A stretch of DNA of 64,000 bases from Halococcus sediminicola (lineage in GTDB: Archaea > Halobacteriota > Halobacteria > Halobacteriales > Halococcaceae): the NCBI RefSeq assembly GCF_000755245.1, contig NZ_BBMP01000022.1:124001-188000 (forward strand). The letters are read 5' to 3'. The notes under the pieces are model-generated. The model was not told the DNA's origin, ran no database searches, and saw nothing but the letters and a program-made list of their open reading frames with translations. Numbering within the stretch: position 1 is the stretch's first letter; every line of letters begins with the position of its first letter. Position numbers and translations under genes: made by a program. Positions 42,787 through 51,915 of this stretch are shown here, one piece after another.

Positions 42787-45243
42787 CTACCGTTCTTCGC
42801 CCGATTCGTCCCGTTCGTCGAGTTTCGCCTTGATCTTCTCGGCGGTGATCGGCAGATCGCCGACGCGGACGCCGACGGCCTCGCGGATGGCGTTGCTCAG
42901 CGCCGGCGGCACGCCGTTGACCGGGATTTCGGCGACGGACTTCGCGCCGAACGGTCCCGTCGGCTCGTGGGTCTCGACGATGAGCGACTCGATGGGTGGC
43001 TGGTCGGCGGCCGTCGGCATCCCGTAATCCCGGAAGCCGAGAGTCTCGGGCGTGCCATCCTCGTCGAAGGAGAGACCCGACGAGACAGCCAATTCGTAGC
43101 TCATGTGCAGCGCGCCCTCGATCTGGCCCTCGACGAGGGCCGGGTTGATGGCGACGCCGCAATCGACGGCGTAGACGAGGTCGTGGATCTCGAACTCGCC
43201 GGTGCGCTCGTCGACGGTGACGTCGACGAACTGTGCGCCAAAGGGCGGCGGCGATTCGTCGGTGCTGTGGCTCGCCTCGCCCATCACCTGCGCGCGCTTC
43301 TCGTCGCCGTAGATGGACTCGTAGCCGACTTCTTCGAGCGTGACCGATTCGCCGGTGCGCTCGGCGTGGACCGCGCCGTCGCGCGTTTCGAGCGTTTCCT
43401 CGGGTTCGTCGAGCATCGTCGCGGCGAATTCTATCAACTGTGTACGCGCCTTCTCGGCGGCTTTCTTGACCGCCTGCCCGGTGATGTAGGTCGTCGAGGA
43501 GGCGTAGGCACCGTAGTCGAACGGCGAGACGTCCGTGTCCGAGGGCTGGACGAGCACGTCCTCGGGAGGAGCACCGAGCACCTCGGCGGCGATCTGGGCC
43601 ATCGCGGTGTCCGCGCCGGGACCGATGTCGACGGCCCCAGTTTGGAGGATGAAGGAGCCGTCCTCGTTCATCTTGATGTGGGCGGCACCGAGTTCGTCGC
43701 CGGCGACGCCGCTTTTCTGGGCGGTGAGCGCGACGCCACAGGCCCGGTGGAGATGCTCCTCGTCGGGCTGTTCGATCTCGTCCCAGCCGATAGCTTCCTT
43801 CCCACGATCGATGCACTCCTCCAATCCGCACGAGCGGATTCGGCGGGTGTCCGTGCCGCCCGAGAGTACCCCCGAGGCATCGTCGATGTCGCCCTCCCCG
43901 ATGTGGTTGCGCGAGCGAAGTTCGAGGGGTCCCATCCCGAGTTCGTGGGCGACCTCGTCCATGTGGCCTTCGAGCGCGAAGTGGCCCTGTGGTGCGCCGT
44001 AGCCGCGGATCGCGCCCGCGATCGGGAGGTTCGTGTGGACCGCCGTCGCTTCGAAACGGATGTTCGGCGTGTGCGTGTACAGCGGCAACGGCTTCGACCC
44101 GACCGAGCTACCGACCGTCATCCCGTGTGGGCCGTACGCCCCGGAGTTCGTCACCGCCGCCATGTCGAGCGCCTCGATGTCGCCCTCGTCGGTGACGACG
44201 CTGCGCACCCGCACGCGGGCGGGCCGGCGCGAGCGCAGCGCGTAGAACTGCTCGCGACGGGTCGTTTCGAGCTTCACCGGCCGACCGGCGGCCTCCATCA
44301 GCGCGACCGTGATCGGCTCGATCAGCATCGACTGTTTGGCACCGAAGCCGGCACCGATGCGGGGCTTGCTCACGCGGATGTCCCGAATCGGCACGTCGAA
44401 CAGATGCGAGAGCTGCCGGCGCGTGTGGTAGGGCACCTGCGTGCTCGTGATGAGGTGATAACGGTCGTCCTCGTCGCGGCGGGCGATGGTCGCGTGTGGC
44501 TCTGGCACGCAGTGTGACTGATATGGCAGTTCCCACTCCGTCTCGGTCACGACCCGGTCGTCGCGGTCGGTCGCCTCCTCGAACGCCGCCTCCACGTCGC
44601 CGATCTCGCCCTCGATGTGCGATTCGATGTTGCGCTCGTAGTCCGCGCCGGGCTGGTGGTTCTCGATGTCGTCGGGGTCGTGGATCTGCGGCGCGTCGGG
44701 GTCGGTCGCGGTCGCGGTATCGAAGACACCTTCCTCTTGCTCGTAGCTGACCTCGATAGCCCGCGTCGCCCGGTCGGCGGTGTCGCCGTCGACGGCGGCG
44801 ACGGCGGCGATCGGGTCGCCGACGTAGTGGACTTCCTTCCGAAGGACGTGCAGGTCCCACGGGCTCGGTTCGGGGTAGGACTGGCCCGCCGAGGTGTACG
44901 GCTTGTCGGGAACTTCCTCGGAATCGGGCGTGATGACGGCGTACACCCCGTCCATCTCCTCGGCGGCGCTCGTGTCGATGTCGGTCACGCGCCCGTGGGC
45001 GATCGTCGAGCGCAGGACCGACGCCTCGGCGAGGTCTGGGAAGTGTCGCGCGTAGTCGGCGGTGTACTTCGACTCGCCGGTGACGATCTTGCGCGCGTCG
45101 TCTTTCTCCTCGCGCTCGGAGATGGTTTGGCGCTCGCTCGCGGGCTTGCGGTTGTTCGGCGCTTCCTCGAACTCCATCGGATGCTCGCTCTCGGCCGCCG
45201 GCGGCTGGCGCTCGCTGCTGCCGGCGTCGTCGGGCTTACTCAT
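42787..45243 (-). CDS. Molybdopterin-binding subunit of a xanthine dehydrogenase-family hydroxylase
   Basis: Large (818-residue) Mo-MPT subunit of a xanthine dehydrogenase/CO dehydrogenase-family enzyme. Visible are the N-terminal domain (ARKIVTGESKYTADY, GRVTDIDTSAAEEMDGVYAV), Mo-site segments RIGAGFGAKQSMLIEP, GAIRGYGAPQGHFALEG, DIGPGADTAMAQIAAEVLG, YAVDCGVAINPALVEGQIEGA, and the C-terminal catalytic glutamate in FGAKSVAEIPVNGVPPAL. A polar leader of about 45 residues precedes the core. It overlaps the 2Fe-2S subunit by 8 nt. The substrate is inferred as a purine from the neighbouring permeases and deaminases. Confidence 0.9.
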   Translation of the reverse strand: MSKPDDAGSSERQPPAAESEHPMEFEEAPNNRKPASERQTISEREEKDDARKIVTGESKYTADYARHFPDLAEASVLRSTIAHGRVTDIDTSAAEEMDGVYAVITPDSEEVPDKPYTSAGQSYPEPSPWDLHVLRKEVHYVGDPIAAVAAVDGDTADRATRAIEVSYEQEEGVFDTATATDPDAPQIHDPDDIENHQPGADYERNIESHIEGEIGDVEAAFEEATDRDDRVVTETEWELPYQSHCVPEPHATIARRDEDDRYHLITSTQVPYHTRRQLSHLFDVPIRDIRVSKPRIGAGFGAKQSMLIEPITVALMEAAGRPVKLETTRREQFYALRSRRPARVRVRSVVTDEGDIEALDMAAVTNSGAYGPHGMTVGSSVGSKPLPLYTHTPNIRFEATAVHTNLPIAGAIRGYGAPQGHFALEGHMDEVAHELGMGPLELRSRNHIGEGDIDDASGVLSGGTDTRRIRSCGLEECIDRGKEAIGWDEIEQPDEEHLHRACGVALTAQKSGVAGDELGAAHIKMNEDGSFILQTGAVDIGPGADTAMAQIAAEVLGAPPEDVLVQPSDTDVSPFDYGAYASSTTYITGQAVKKAAEKARTQLIEFAATMLDEPEETLETRDGAVHAERTGESVTLEEVGYESIYGDEKRAQVMGEASHSTDESPPPFGAQFVDVTVDERTGEFEIHDLVYAVDCGVAINPALVEGQIEGALHMSYELAVSSGLSFDEDGTPETLGFRDYGMPTAADQPPIESLIVETHEPTGPFGAKSVAEIPVNGVPPALSNAIREAVGVRVGDLPITAEKIKAKLDERDESGEER

Positions 45244-45784
45244 CGTTCACCCCACAGCCACAGCCCGAACAGGACGCCTCGGCATCGGGTTGTCCGCCGT
45301 CGGCGGCGATTTCGGTACTGCCGTCCATCCGTTCGGCCGCGTCCTCGACGGCGTCGAGGATCTTCTCGTAGCCGGTACAGCGACAGAGGTTTGCCGAGAG
45401 ACCCTCTCGGATCTCCTCCCTGCCGGGGTCGGGGTTCTCCGCGAGGAGGGTGTGCGAGCGCATGATCATCCCGGGGATGCAGAAGCCACACTGGAGGGCG
45501 GCGTTGTCGACGAACGCCGCCTGTATCGGGTGGAGGTCCTCCTGGGTGCCGAGGCTCTCGATGGTTTCGACGGTCGCGCCGTCGATCGTTCCCGCCGGTT
45601 TGATGCAGGACATCGCCGACTCGCCGTCGACGGTGACGGTACAGAACCCGCAGTTACCCGTGTCACAGCCGCGCTTCGCGCCCGTGTACCCGTTCTTCCT
45701 GAGAACGTCGAGCAACGAGTCCGAGCGCTCGGCCTCGAAAGTCCGTTCCTCGCCGTTGAGCGTGAGGTCGATTTCGATAGTCAT
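45236..45784 (-). CDS. 2Fe-2S subunit of the xanthine dehydrogenase-family hydroxylase
   Basis: A 182-residue electron-transfer subunit with both clusters: plant-type ferredoxin cysteines in KRGCDTGNCGFCTV plus MSC, and the second domain in LQCGFCIPGMIM and ANLCRCTGYEKI. The C-terminus carries an extra cysteine cluster (ASCSGCGCGVNDE) not needed for the two standard clusters. It starts 4 nt after the permease stop and overlaps the large subunit, so permease and enzyme form an operon. No FAD-binding (CoxM/XdhB) gene is adjacent. Confidence 0.92.
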   Translation of the reverse strand: MTIEIDLTLNGEERTFEAERSDSLLDVLRKNGYTGAKRGCDTGNCGFCTVTVDGESAMSCIKPAGTIDGATVETIESLGTQEDLHPIQAAFVDNAALQCGFCIPGMIMRSHTLLAENPDPGREEIREGLSANLCRCTGYEKILDAVEDAAERMDGSTEIAADGGQPDAEASCSGCGCGVNDE

Positions 45785-45788
45785 GTGG

Positions 45789-47147
45789 TTAGTCCTCGTT
45801 CGTCATGGAACCGTCTCCAGAGCTATGGATGTTGCTGTCGGTAGTCTTTTCGGTTTCGGGGATGACGAGATTGAGCACGAGTGCGCTGATTCCGCCCATG
45901 ATGAGTCCGGAGCCGATGACCGTCTGGACGATCTGTGGGAAGTTCGCGATCGCGTCCGGTCGGACCTCGACCGCCAACCCGAGCGCGATGGAGACGGCGA
46001 GTATCGTCGTGTTGCGGTGGTCGAGATCGACTTGCCGGTTGATGATGGACACCCCGCTCGAAAAGATGGTCGCGAACAGGATGAGCGCGCCACCGCCGAG
46101 TACGGCGTCGGGCATCGCGGTGACGAGCGCGGCGATCTTCGGGACGAATCCCGCGAGTATCAAGAATCCACCGCCGATGGCGACCACGTGGCGGCTGAGA
46201 ACGCCGGTGAAGTTGACGACGCCCACGTTCTGCGAGAAGGAGGTGTTCGGAAAGGCGTTGAAGACGGCCGCAAACGCACTCATCAAGCCGTCGGCGAGCA
46301 GTCCGCCACGGATCTCGTCACGCGTCGGCTCCCGGTTCGCCGCGGCCACGATGCCGGTCATGTCACCGATGGTTTCGACCGCGGTGACGGCGTAGAGGAA
46401 GGCGATGGTGATGATGGCGCTGGGTTCGAACGCGATGCCGAACTCCAGCGGAGTGGGGACCGCTATCCAACCGGCCTGTGCGACCGCCGAGAAGTCGGCG
46501 ACGCCGAGCACGATGGCGACGATGTAGCCGATCAGAATGCCGAAAAAGACGCTTGCGATGCGAAGAAATCCCGAAAGAAACTGGTTCATGCCGAGCGTGA
46601 TGAAGAACACGAGCGACGCGAGCCCGATGTTCGTCAGCGAGCCGTAGTCGGCGGCTCCCGCCCCGCCGGCAGCGTAGTCCATCCCGACCGGGATGAGCGT
46701 CAGTCCGATGAGCATCACCACGATACCGCTCACCAGCGGCGGGAAGAGACGGTCGACGTAGTCGTACGAGAAGCCGATACCGACCTCGACGACCGCACCG
46801 ACGAGACAGGCCCCGAAGACCGTTGCCAAGCCGAACTGGCTGCCGATGGCGACGAGCGGTCCGACGAACGCGAAACTCGTCCCCATCATGACGGGGAGGT
46901 TCGAGCCGACGGGACCGACGGTGTACACTTGAACCAGCGTCGCCACGCCCGCGACGAGCAGCGCCATCTGGACGAGGAACGTCGTCTCGCCGGTTGCGAG
47001 CCCGACCGCACCGGCGATGATCAGCGGCGGCGCGACGTTGCCGAGAAACATCGCAAACACGTGCTGGAGACCAAGCGCTATCGCTTCACCGAGTGGCGGC
47101 CTGTCCTCTAGGTCGTACTGGATATGATCGGCCGATTGCTGTGACAT
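45789..47147 (-). CDS. NCS2 xanthine/uracil-type permease
   Basis: A 452-residue nucleobase:cation symporter-2. Family marks are LGLQHVFAMFLGNVAPPLI in TM1, the TM8 acidic region TIAFLYAVTAVETIGDMTG and the NAT signature segment FPNTSFSQNVGVVNFTGVLSR. The QNVG form and operon context with a molybdenum hydroxylase favour xanthine/urate over uracil, by inference. ATG 47147 (MSQQSAD) is chosen; ATATATAAG at 47179-47187 is the TATA box, giving a leader of about 10 nt. Confidence 0.9.
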   Translation of the reverse strand: MSQQSADHIQYDLEDRPPLGEAIALGLQHVFAMFLGNVAPPLIIAGAVGLATGETTFLVQMALLVAGVATLVQVYTVGPVGSNLPVMMGTSFAFVGPLVAIGSQFGLATVFGACLVGAVVEVGIGFSYDYVDRLFPPLVSGIVVMLIGLTLIPVGMDYAAGGAGAADYGSLTNIGLASLVFFITLGMNQFLSGFLRIASVFFGILIGYIVAIVLGVADFSAVAQAGWIAVPTPLEFGIAFEPSAIITIAFLYAVTAVETIGDMTGIVAAANREPTRDEIRGGLLADGLMSAFAAVFNAFPNTSFSQNVGVVNFTGVLSRHVVAIGGGFLILAGFVPKIAALVTAMPDAVLGGGALILFATIFSSGVSIINRQVDLDHRNTTILAVSIALGLAVEVRPDAIANFPQIVQTVIGSGLIMGGISALVLNLVIPETEKTTDSNIHSSGDGSMTNED

Positions 47148-47427
47148 GGTATCACAGATCACAGGTGAAGAGGATGCAATATATAAGTTCGTCTGAGAAT
47201 TACTCCTGGAAATTTTGTATTCTTATGTATTTTTATTGTTAGTGATATAGGTGATGATCTGCTGGCGATCCGTACGACAGGGTTTCGACGGTTGCTCGCC
47301 GACCGCCGGAAGCTAATTGGCAGAGCGGGTGATCCAGCCCCGCTCGGCCGTCGATGGTGTCTCGCGGTCGTCGCGGCGACCACCACTTCCCCAACAATTA
47401 AGCGGGTTGGTAGTATGTGGGGAGGGT
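47148..47427. other. Divergent intergenic region with AT-rich core
   Basis: 280 bp between two permease genes with no credible gene. 47179-47260 is strikingly AT-rich for this genome (runs such as GTATTTTTATTG) and holds the TATA box of the minus-strand permease. CAATTAAG at 47395-47402 lies about 29 nt before the plus-strand ATG at 47428 and is its likely TATA box. Confidence 0.6.
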
Positions 47428-48882
47428 ATGGCGAGCAGTGGCGAGCGCTCGACGGGCGACGGAGCCAGTGAAACGACCGACTCGGCGCTCGCGAACTACT
47501 TCGGGTTCGCCGACCACGACACCGACCTCCGAACCGAGGTCGTCGCGGGGATCACGACGTTCCTCGCGATGTCGTACATCGTCGTGGTCAACCCCTCGAT
47601 CCTCACCGGGATCCCCGGCGAGAACGGCAAGCCCGGCATCATGATCGAGGGCTACACCGCCGGCGAAGTTCAGCAGATGCTCGCGGTCACGACCATCGTC
47701 TCGGCGGTCATCGCGATCGTCGTGATGGCACTGTACGCGAACCGGCCGTTCGCCCAAGCACCCGGGCTGGGACTCAACGCCTTCATGGCATTTACCGTCA
47801 TCGGCACGCTCGGCATCCCGTGGCAGACGGCGCTCGCGGCCGTCTTCACCGAGGGTGTGCTGTTCATCGCGCTCACGGCGATCGGCGCGCGCAAGTACGT
47901 CATCAGACTGTTCCCCGACCCGGTGAAGCTCTCGGTCGGCACCGGCATCGGTCTCTTCTTGGGTATCATCGGCTTACAGGAGATGGGCGTCGTGGTCGAC
48001 GATCCCGCGACGCTGCTCACCCTCGGCAACGTCGCGGCCGACCCGGCGGCGCTGCTGGCCGTGATCGGCTTCTTCCTGACGGCCGCGCTCTACGCCCGCG
48101 GCGTCAAAGGCTCCATCGTCGTCGGCATCCTCCTCACGACGGCCGCCGGCTGGCTGGCGACCACCATCGGGTTCGTCGGGCCGGGCGTGCTGTTCCCCGA
48201 GAGCCTGCCGAGCGCCCAGTACGATATCACGCCGCTGTTTGGCGCGTTCCTCGAAGGCTTCGCCAACGTCGATGCACTCGCGTTCTCGCTGGTGGTGTTC
48301 ACCTTCTTCTTCGTCGATTTCTTCGATACGGCGGGGACGCTGGTCGGCGTCGGACAGGCCGGCGGGTTCCTCGACGAGAACAACGATCTGCCGGACATCG
48401 ACAGACCGCTGATGGCCGACGCGATCGGGACGACCGTCGGCGGCATCGTCGGCACCTCGACCGTGACGACGTTCGTCGAGTCGGCGACCGGCGTCGAGGA
48501 GGGCGGTCGGACGGGGATGACCGCGCTCGTCGTCGCGGCGCTGTTTCTCGCGACACTCGTCGTCGTGCCGCTGGCGGCCGTCATCCCGTTGTACGCCTCC
48601 CACATCGCGCTGGTCATCGTCGCCCTGTTGTTGCTCAGAAACGTCGTCGCGGTCGAGTGGGACGACATCACGCAGGCGATTCCGGCCGGACTCACCGTCC
48701 TCATCATGCCGCTGACGTACTCGATCGCGTACGGCATCGCCGCCGGTATCGTCTCCTACCCGGTGATCAAGGCCGCCGTCGGCGAGTCCGACGAGATCAG
48801 CGCCGGCCAGTGGCTGCTCGCGGTCGCGTTCGTGGTCTACTTCGGCGTCCGCACCAGCGGTGTGATCGAAGGGATGGTCTGA
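47428..48882 (+). CDS. AzgA-type NCS2 purine permease
   Basis: A 484-residue permease of the AzgA/PbuG group (hypoxanthine, guanine, adenine uptake). Marks are TEVVAGITTFLAMSYIVVVNPSIL at TM1, APGLGLNAFMAFTV, VFFVDFFDTAGTLVGV-like (VFTFFFVDFFDTAGTLVGVG, the TM8 acidic site) and GTSTVTTFVESATGVEEGGRTGMTA. It is adjacent to adenine deaminase (convergent), consistent with uptake of adenine and its conversion to hypoxanthine. Single gene with a leaderless start. Confidence 0.92.
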   Translation: MASSGERSTGDGASETTDSALANYFGFADHDTDLRTEVVAGITTFLAMSYIVVVNPSILTGIPGENGKPGIMIEGYTAGEVQQMLAVTTIVSAVIAIVVMALYANRPFAQAPGLGLNAFMAFTVIGTLGIPWQTALAAVFTEGVLFIALTAIGARKYVIRLFPDPVKLSVGTGIGLFLGIIGLQEMGVVVDDPATLLTLGNVAADPAALLAVIGFFLTAALYARGVKGSIVVGILLTTAAGWLATTIGFVGPGVLFPESLPSAQYDITPLFGAFLEGFANVDALAFSLVVFTFFFVDFFDTAGTLVGVGQAGGFLDENNDLPDIDRPLMADAIGTTVGGIVGTSTVTTFVESATGVEEGGRTGMTALVVAALFLATLVVVPLAAVIPLYASHIALVIVALLLLRNVVAVEWDDITQAIPAGLTVLIMPLTYSIAYGIAAGIVSYPVIKAAVGESDEISAGQWLLAVAFVVYFGVRTSGVIEGMV

Positions 48883-48889
48883 AGATCGT

Positions 48890-50563
48890 TCAGTCGACGA
48901 CCGTCTCGACGTACTCCATCGCCCTGACGTCGACGAGTCCGTTGTTCGTGAGGCGCAGTTCGGGAATCACTTCGAGCGAGAGGAAGGACAGCTCCATCAG
49001 TCCACCATCGTGGTCGAGACCGACCGCCCGAGCGGCGTTTTCGACCGCGGCGAACTCCTCGGCGACGGTGGCGAGCGGTTCGTCTGACACCAGCCCCGCG
49101 ATCGGGAGCGCGAGCGCCGTCAAGCCATCCGACTCGGCCGCCGGGTCGTAGACGGCGACGCCGCCGCCGATCTCGCGGAGGTGGTTCGTGACCGTCGCCA
49201 TCGCGTCGTGGGACGCGCCCGCGACGACGAGGTTGTGTGCGTCGTGGGCGACGGTGCTCGCGACCGCGCCGCGGTCGAGTCCGAGCCCGTGGACGAACCC
49301 GCGACCGATACCCCCATCACCGCCGTGGCGCTCGACGACCGCCAGCGAGAGCACGTCGTCGTCGGTGTCGGGTTGGAGCACGCCCGCCGACCGGGGAACG
49401 TCGGTCTCCAGCCGTGCGGTCTGCAGCCCACCGACGGCATCGATGGCCCGCACCGCGACCGGACCGTCGCCGTCCGCCGGCTCGATGGCGAAATCGGAAG
49501 CCACGACCGACTCGAACGAGACGGTGTCGGTGGGCACGGTCGACGACGGGGATTCCGAGTGGTCGGCGGTCGGGTCGAGCACGCCGTCGACCATCACGCC
49601 CTCGACGGTCCACGGGTCGAGATCGGCGAGAAAGAGGAGATCGGCGGGCGAGCCTGGTTTGAGCCGGCCGAACGGCAGGTCGTAGCTCTCGGCGACGTTG
49701 ATCGTCGCCATCTGTACTGCCGTCACGGGGTCGACGCCTTCGTCGATTGCCGTGGCGACCGCGAAGTCCACTCCTCCATGCTCGACGAGGTCGGTCACGT
49801 GGCGGTCGTCGGTGCAGAGTCCGAGCCACCGATCCTCGACCGCTTCGACGAGACCGAGCAGGTCGACGAGGTTCTTGCTCGACGACCCCTCCCGCAAGTA
49901 GACCCGCAGACCGACGTCGGCCTTCGCGCGCGCTTCGTCGAATGTGATGCTCTCGTGGTCGCTGTCGAGATACCGCGCCGCCTCGTGGAGGTCCGCCCCC
50001 CGAACCTGTGGCATGTGGCCGTCGACGGGCAGGCCGCGCGCACGGGCGGCGTCGATCTTCGCGTGAACAGTTTCGTCGTCCGCAACGACGCCGGGCACGT
50101 CCATGACCTCGCCGAGCGCCACCACCTCGGGTGCATCGAGCAAGTCGGCGACCGCGTCGGCGTCGAGGGTCGCACCGGTGTCCTGGAGATCCGAGGCGGG
50201 AACGCTCGACGGCACGGTGAAGCGAGCCTTGAGCGGCGTGTGGTCGGCGTCAGCGATGACGGCGCGGACGCCCGCCGTACCGCAGACGTTCGCGATCTCG
50301 TGAGGGTCCCAGACGACGCCCGTCACGCCGCGCGGGACGACCGCCGCGCCGTAGTGCGGGAGCGTCACCATCGACGATTCGACGTGCATGTGGGCGTCGA
50401 TCAGCCCCGGCGCGATGTAGCCGACGGCGAGTTCGCGCTCGGCCGGCCGCTCGGCGAGTGCGACGATCTCGCCGTCGTCGACCGCGACCGCGCCGTCTTC
50501 GAGGCAACCCGTATGAACGTTCACCAGCGTGCCGCGCACGACGGTGTCGACTGGTGAGGTCAC
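48890..50563 (-). CDS. ade: Adenine deaminase
   Basis: Amidohydrolase that converts adenine to hypoxanthine plus ammonia. The 557-residue protein has the Ade pattern: YIAPGLIDAHMHVESSMVTL (metal HxH), VVWDPHEIANVCGTAGV, VDGHMPQVRGADL, LCTDDRHVTDLVEHGGVD, a middle linker of about 40 residues, and a C-terminal domain with HGGDGGIGRGFVHGLGL, VAHDAHNLVVAGAS and the end ELRLTNNGLVDV. It overlaps the upstream amidohydrolase by 4 nt, so both deaminases are co-translated. Confidence 0.95.
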   Translation of the reverse strand: MTSPVDTVVRGTLVNVHTGCLEDGAVAVDDGEIVALAERPAERELAVGYIAPGLIDAHMHVESSMVTLPHYGAAVVPRGVTGVVWDPHEIANVCGTAGVRAVIADADHTPLKARFTVPSSVPASDLQDTGATLDADAVADLLDAPEVVALGEVMDVPGVVADDETVHAKIDAARARGLPVDGHMPQVRGADLHEAARYLDSDHESITFDEARAKADVGLRVYLREGSSSKNLVDLLGLVEAVEDRWLGLCTDDRHVTDLVEHGGVDFAVATAIDEGVDPVTAVQMATINVAESYDLPFGRLKPGSPADLLFLADLDPWTVEGVMVDGVLDPTADHSESPSSTVPTDTVSFESVVASDFAIEPADGDGPVAVRAIDAVGGLQTARLETDVPRSAGVLQPDTDDDVLSLAVVERHGGDGGIGRGFVHGLGLDRGAVASTVAHDAHNLVVAGASHDAMATVTNHLREIGGGVAVYDPAAESDGLTALALPIAGLVSDEPLATVAEEFAAVENAARAVGLDHDGGLMELSFLSLEVIPELRLTNNGLVDVRAMEYVETVVD

Positions 50564-51876
50564 GGCGCTTCGGCGGCGAGCGCGTCGACGTCGGGAGCCG
50601 CGTTCCGGGCCTCTCGACGGATCGCTTCGGCGTCGACGTGCGCGAACTCGCCGCCCTCGTAGAGCACGTTGCCGTCGACCATCGTGAACTCGACATCGTC
50701 GCCGTGGGCCGCGAACACGAGATGCGAGAGCACGTCGTGCAGCGGCGTCGCGCGCGTCAAGTCGGTCGAAATCCCGATGACGTCGGCCTTCCAGCCCTCC
50801 CTGAGTTTGCCGACCCGCTCGAAGCCGGCGGCGTCGGCCCCGTTGATCGTCGCCATCTCGAAGACCGTCTCGGCGGGGGTGCTCGTCGGGTCGAGCGCGT
50901 CGACCTTCTGGAGCAGGCTCGCTTGACGCATCTCCGTGAACGGGTCGAGCGTGTTGTTGCAGGGTGGCCCATCGTTACCGAGCGCGACGTTGATGTCCCG
51001 GTCGAGGTAGTCGGGAATCGGCGCGACGCCCGAGGCGAGCTTCATGTTCGAGGACGGACAGTATGTGACGTGCGTACCGGTTGCTTCGAGCACCTCCCGC
51101 TCGGTCTCGTCGGTGTGGACGCAGTGGGCGAGCACAACGTCCTCGCCCGTGAGTCCCACCTCGTCGAGCCAGTGGATGTTGCGGTGGCCGGTCTCGCGCT
51201 CGACGGTTTCGATCTCGTCTTGGTTCTCACTGGCGTGTGTGTGGATCGTCACCCCGTCGTACCGATCGGCGAGGTCGCGCGCGCCGCGGAGACAGGCCTC
51301 CGAACAGCTCACCGCGAACCGCGGCGTCACCGCATAGCGGATACGGTCGTCGAACGCGCCGTGGTACTCCTGGATGAGCTGCTCGCTTTCGTCGAGACCC
51401 GCGTCGGTCTCCTCTAAGAGTCCGTCGGGCGACTCCTGATCCATCAGGACCTTCCCCAGTCGCCCCCGGATACCCATCTCGCCGGCGGCGTCGAAGGCGC
51501 GGTCGGCGTGGGCAACCGACAGATGGTCGATACAGGTGGTCGTGCCGCTCTCGATGCATTCGAGGTAGCCGAGTTTGGCGGCCGCCTCCATCCCGTCGGC
51601 GTCGAGGTTCGCCTCCATCGGGAGGACGTACTCGAACAGCCAGTCGAGGAGTGCCGTGTCATCGGCGATGCCCCGGCCGAGGCTCTGGACCGAATGGATG
51701 TGCCCGCCGACGAGACCCGGCGCGAGCACGTCGTAATCGGCGCTCGCGTGGTCCGGGTAGCGCTCTTCGAGCGACGCTGCGTCGCCGACGGCAGCGATCC
51801 GGTCGCCCTCGACCACGACCGCGCCGTCGTCGAGGACGGTGTGTGCGTCGGCGACGACGGTGCCACGTAATAACAT
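50560..51876 (-). CDS. TRZ/ATZ-family amidohydrolase (5'-deoxyadenosine or guanine deaminase-like)
   Basis: A 438-residue aminohydrolase. Metal and active-site blocks: VLAPGLVGGHIHSVQSLGRG (HxH), GVTIHTHASENQDE, VLAHCVHTDETE, and ALGNDGPPCNNTLDPFTEMR (aspartate). The HIHxxQxxxRGxADD and DGPPCNN patterns are nearest, from memory, to 5'-deoxyadenosine/S-adenosylhomocysteine deaminases and guanine deaminase-like enzymes. Coupling with adenine deaminase supports a purine substrate. AATCTTTTTG on the minus strand near 51903-51912 fits a leaderless TATA box. Confidence 0.84.
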   Translation of the reverse strand: MLLRGTVVADAHTVLDDGAVVVEGDRIAAVGDAASLEERYPDHASADYDVLAPGLVGGHIHSVQSLGRGIADDTALLDWLFEYVLPMEANLDADGMEAAAKLGYLECIESGTTTCIDHLSVAHADRAFDAAGEMGIRGRLGKVLMDQESPDGLLEETDAGLDESEQLIQEYHGAFDDRIRYAVTPRFAVSCSEACLRGARDLADRYDGVTIHTHASENQDEIETVERETGHRNIHWLDEVGLTGEDVVLAHCVHTDETEREVLEATGTHVTYCPSSNMKLASGVAPIPDYLDRDINVALGNDGPPCNNTLDPFTEMRQASLLQKVDALDPTSTPAETVFEMATINGADAAGFERVGKLREGWKADVIGISTDLTRATPLHDVLSHLVFAAHGDDVEFTMVDGNVLYEGGEFAHVDAEAIRREARNAAPDVDALAAEAP

Positions 51877-51915
51877 GACCGAGTGTCGGTCGCCCGCCGA
51901 CGAACAAAAAGATTG

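Noticed and set aside
42295-44517. 740-codon open frame antisense to the molybdenum hydroxylase subunit
   Set aside because: It crosses DoxX and the hydroxylase gene on the other strand and encodes no recognisable domain; a shadow of high G+C third positions.
47159-47386. 75-codon frame in the permease spacer
   Set aside because: It covers the AT-rich promoter region, lacks a TATA/start arrangement and has no recognisable protein features.
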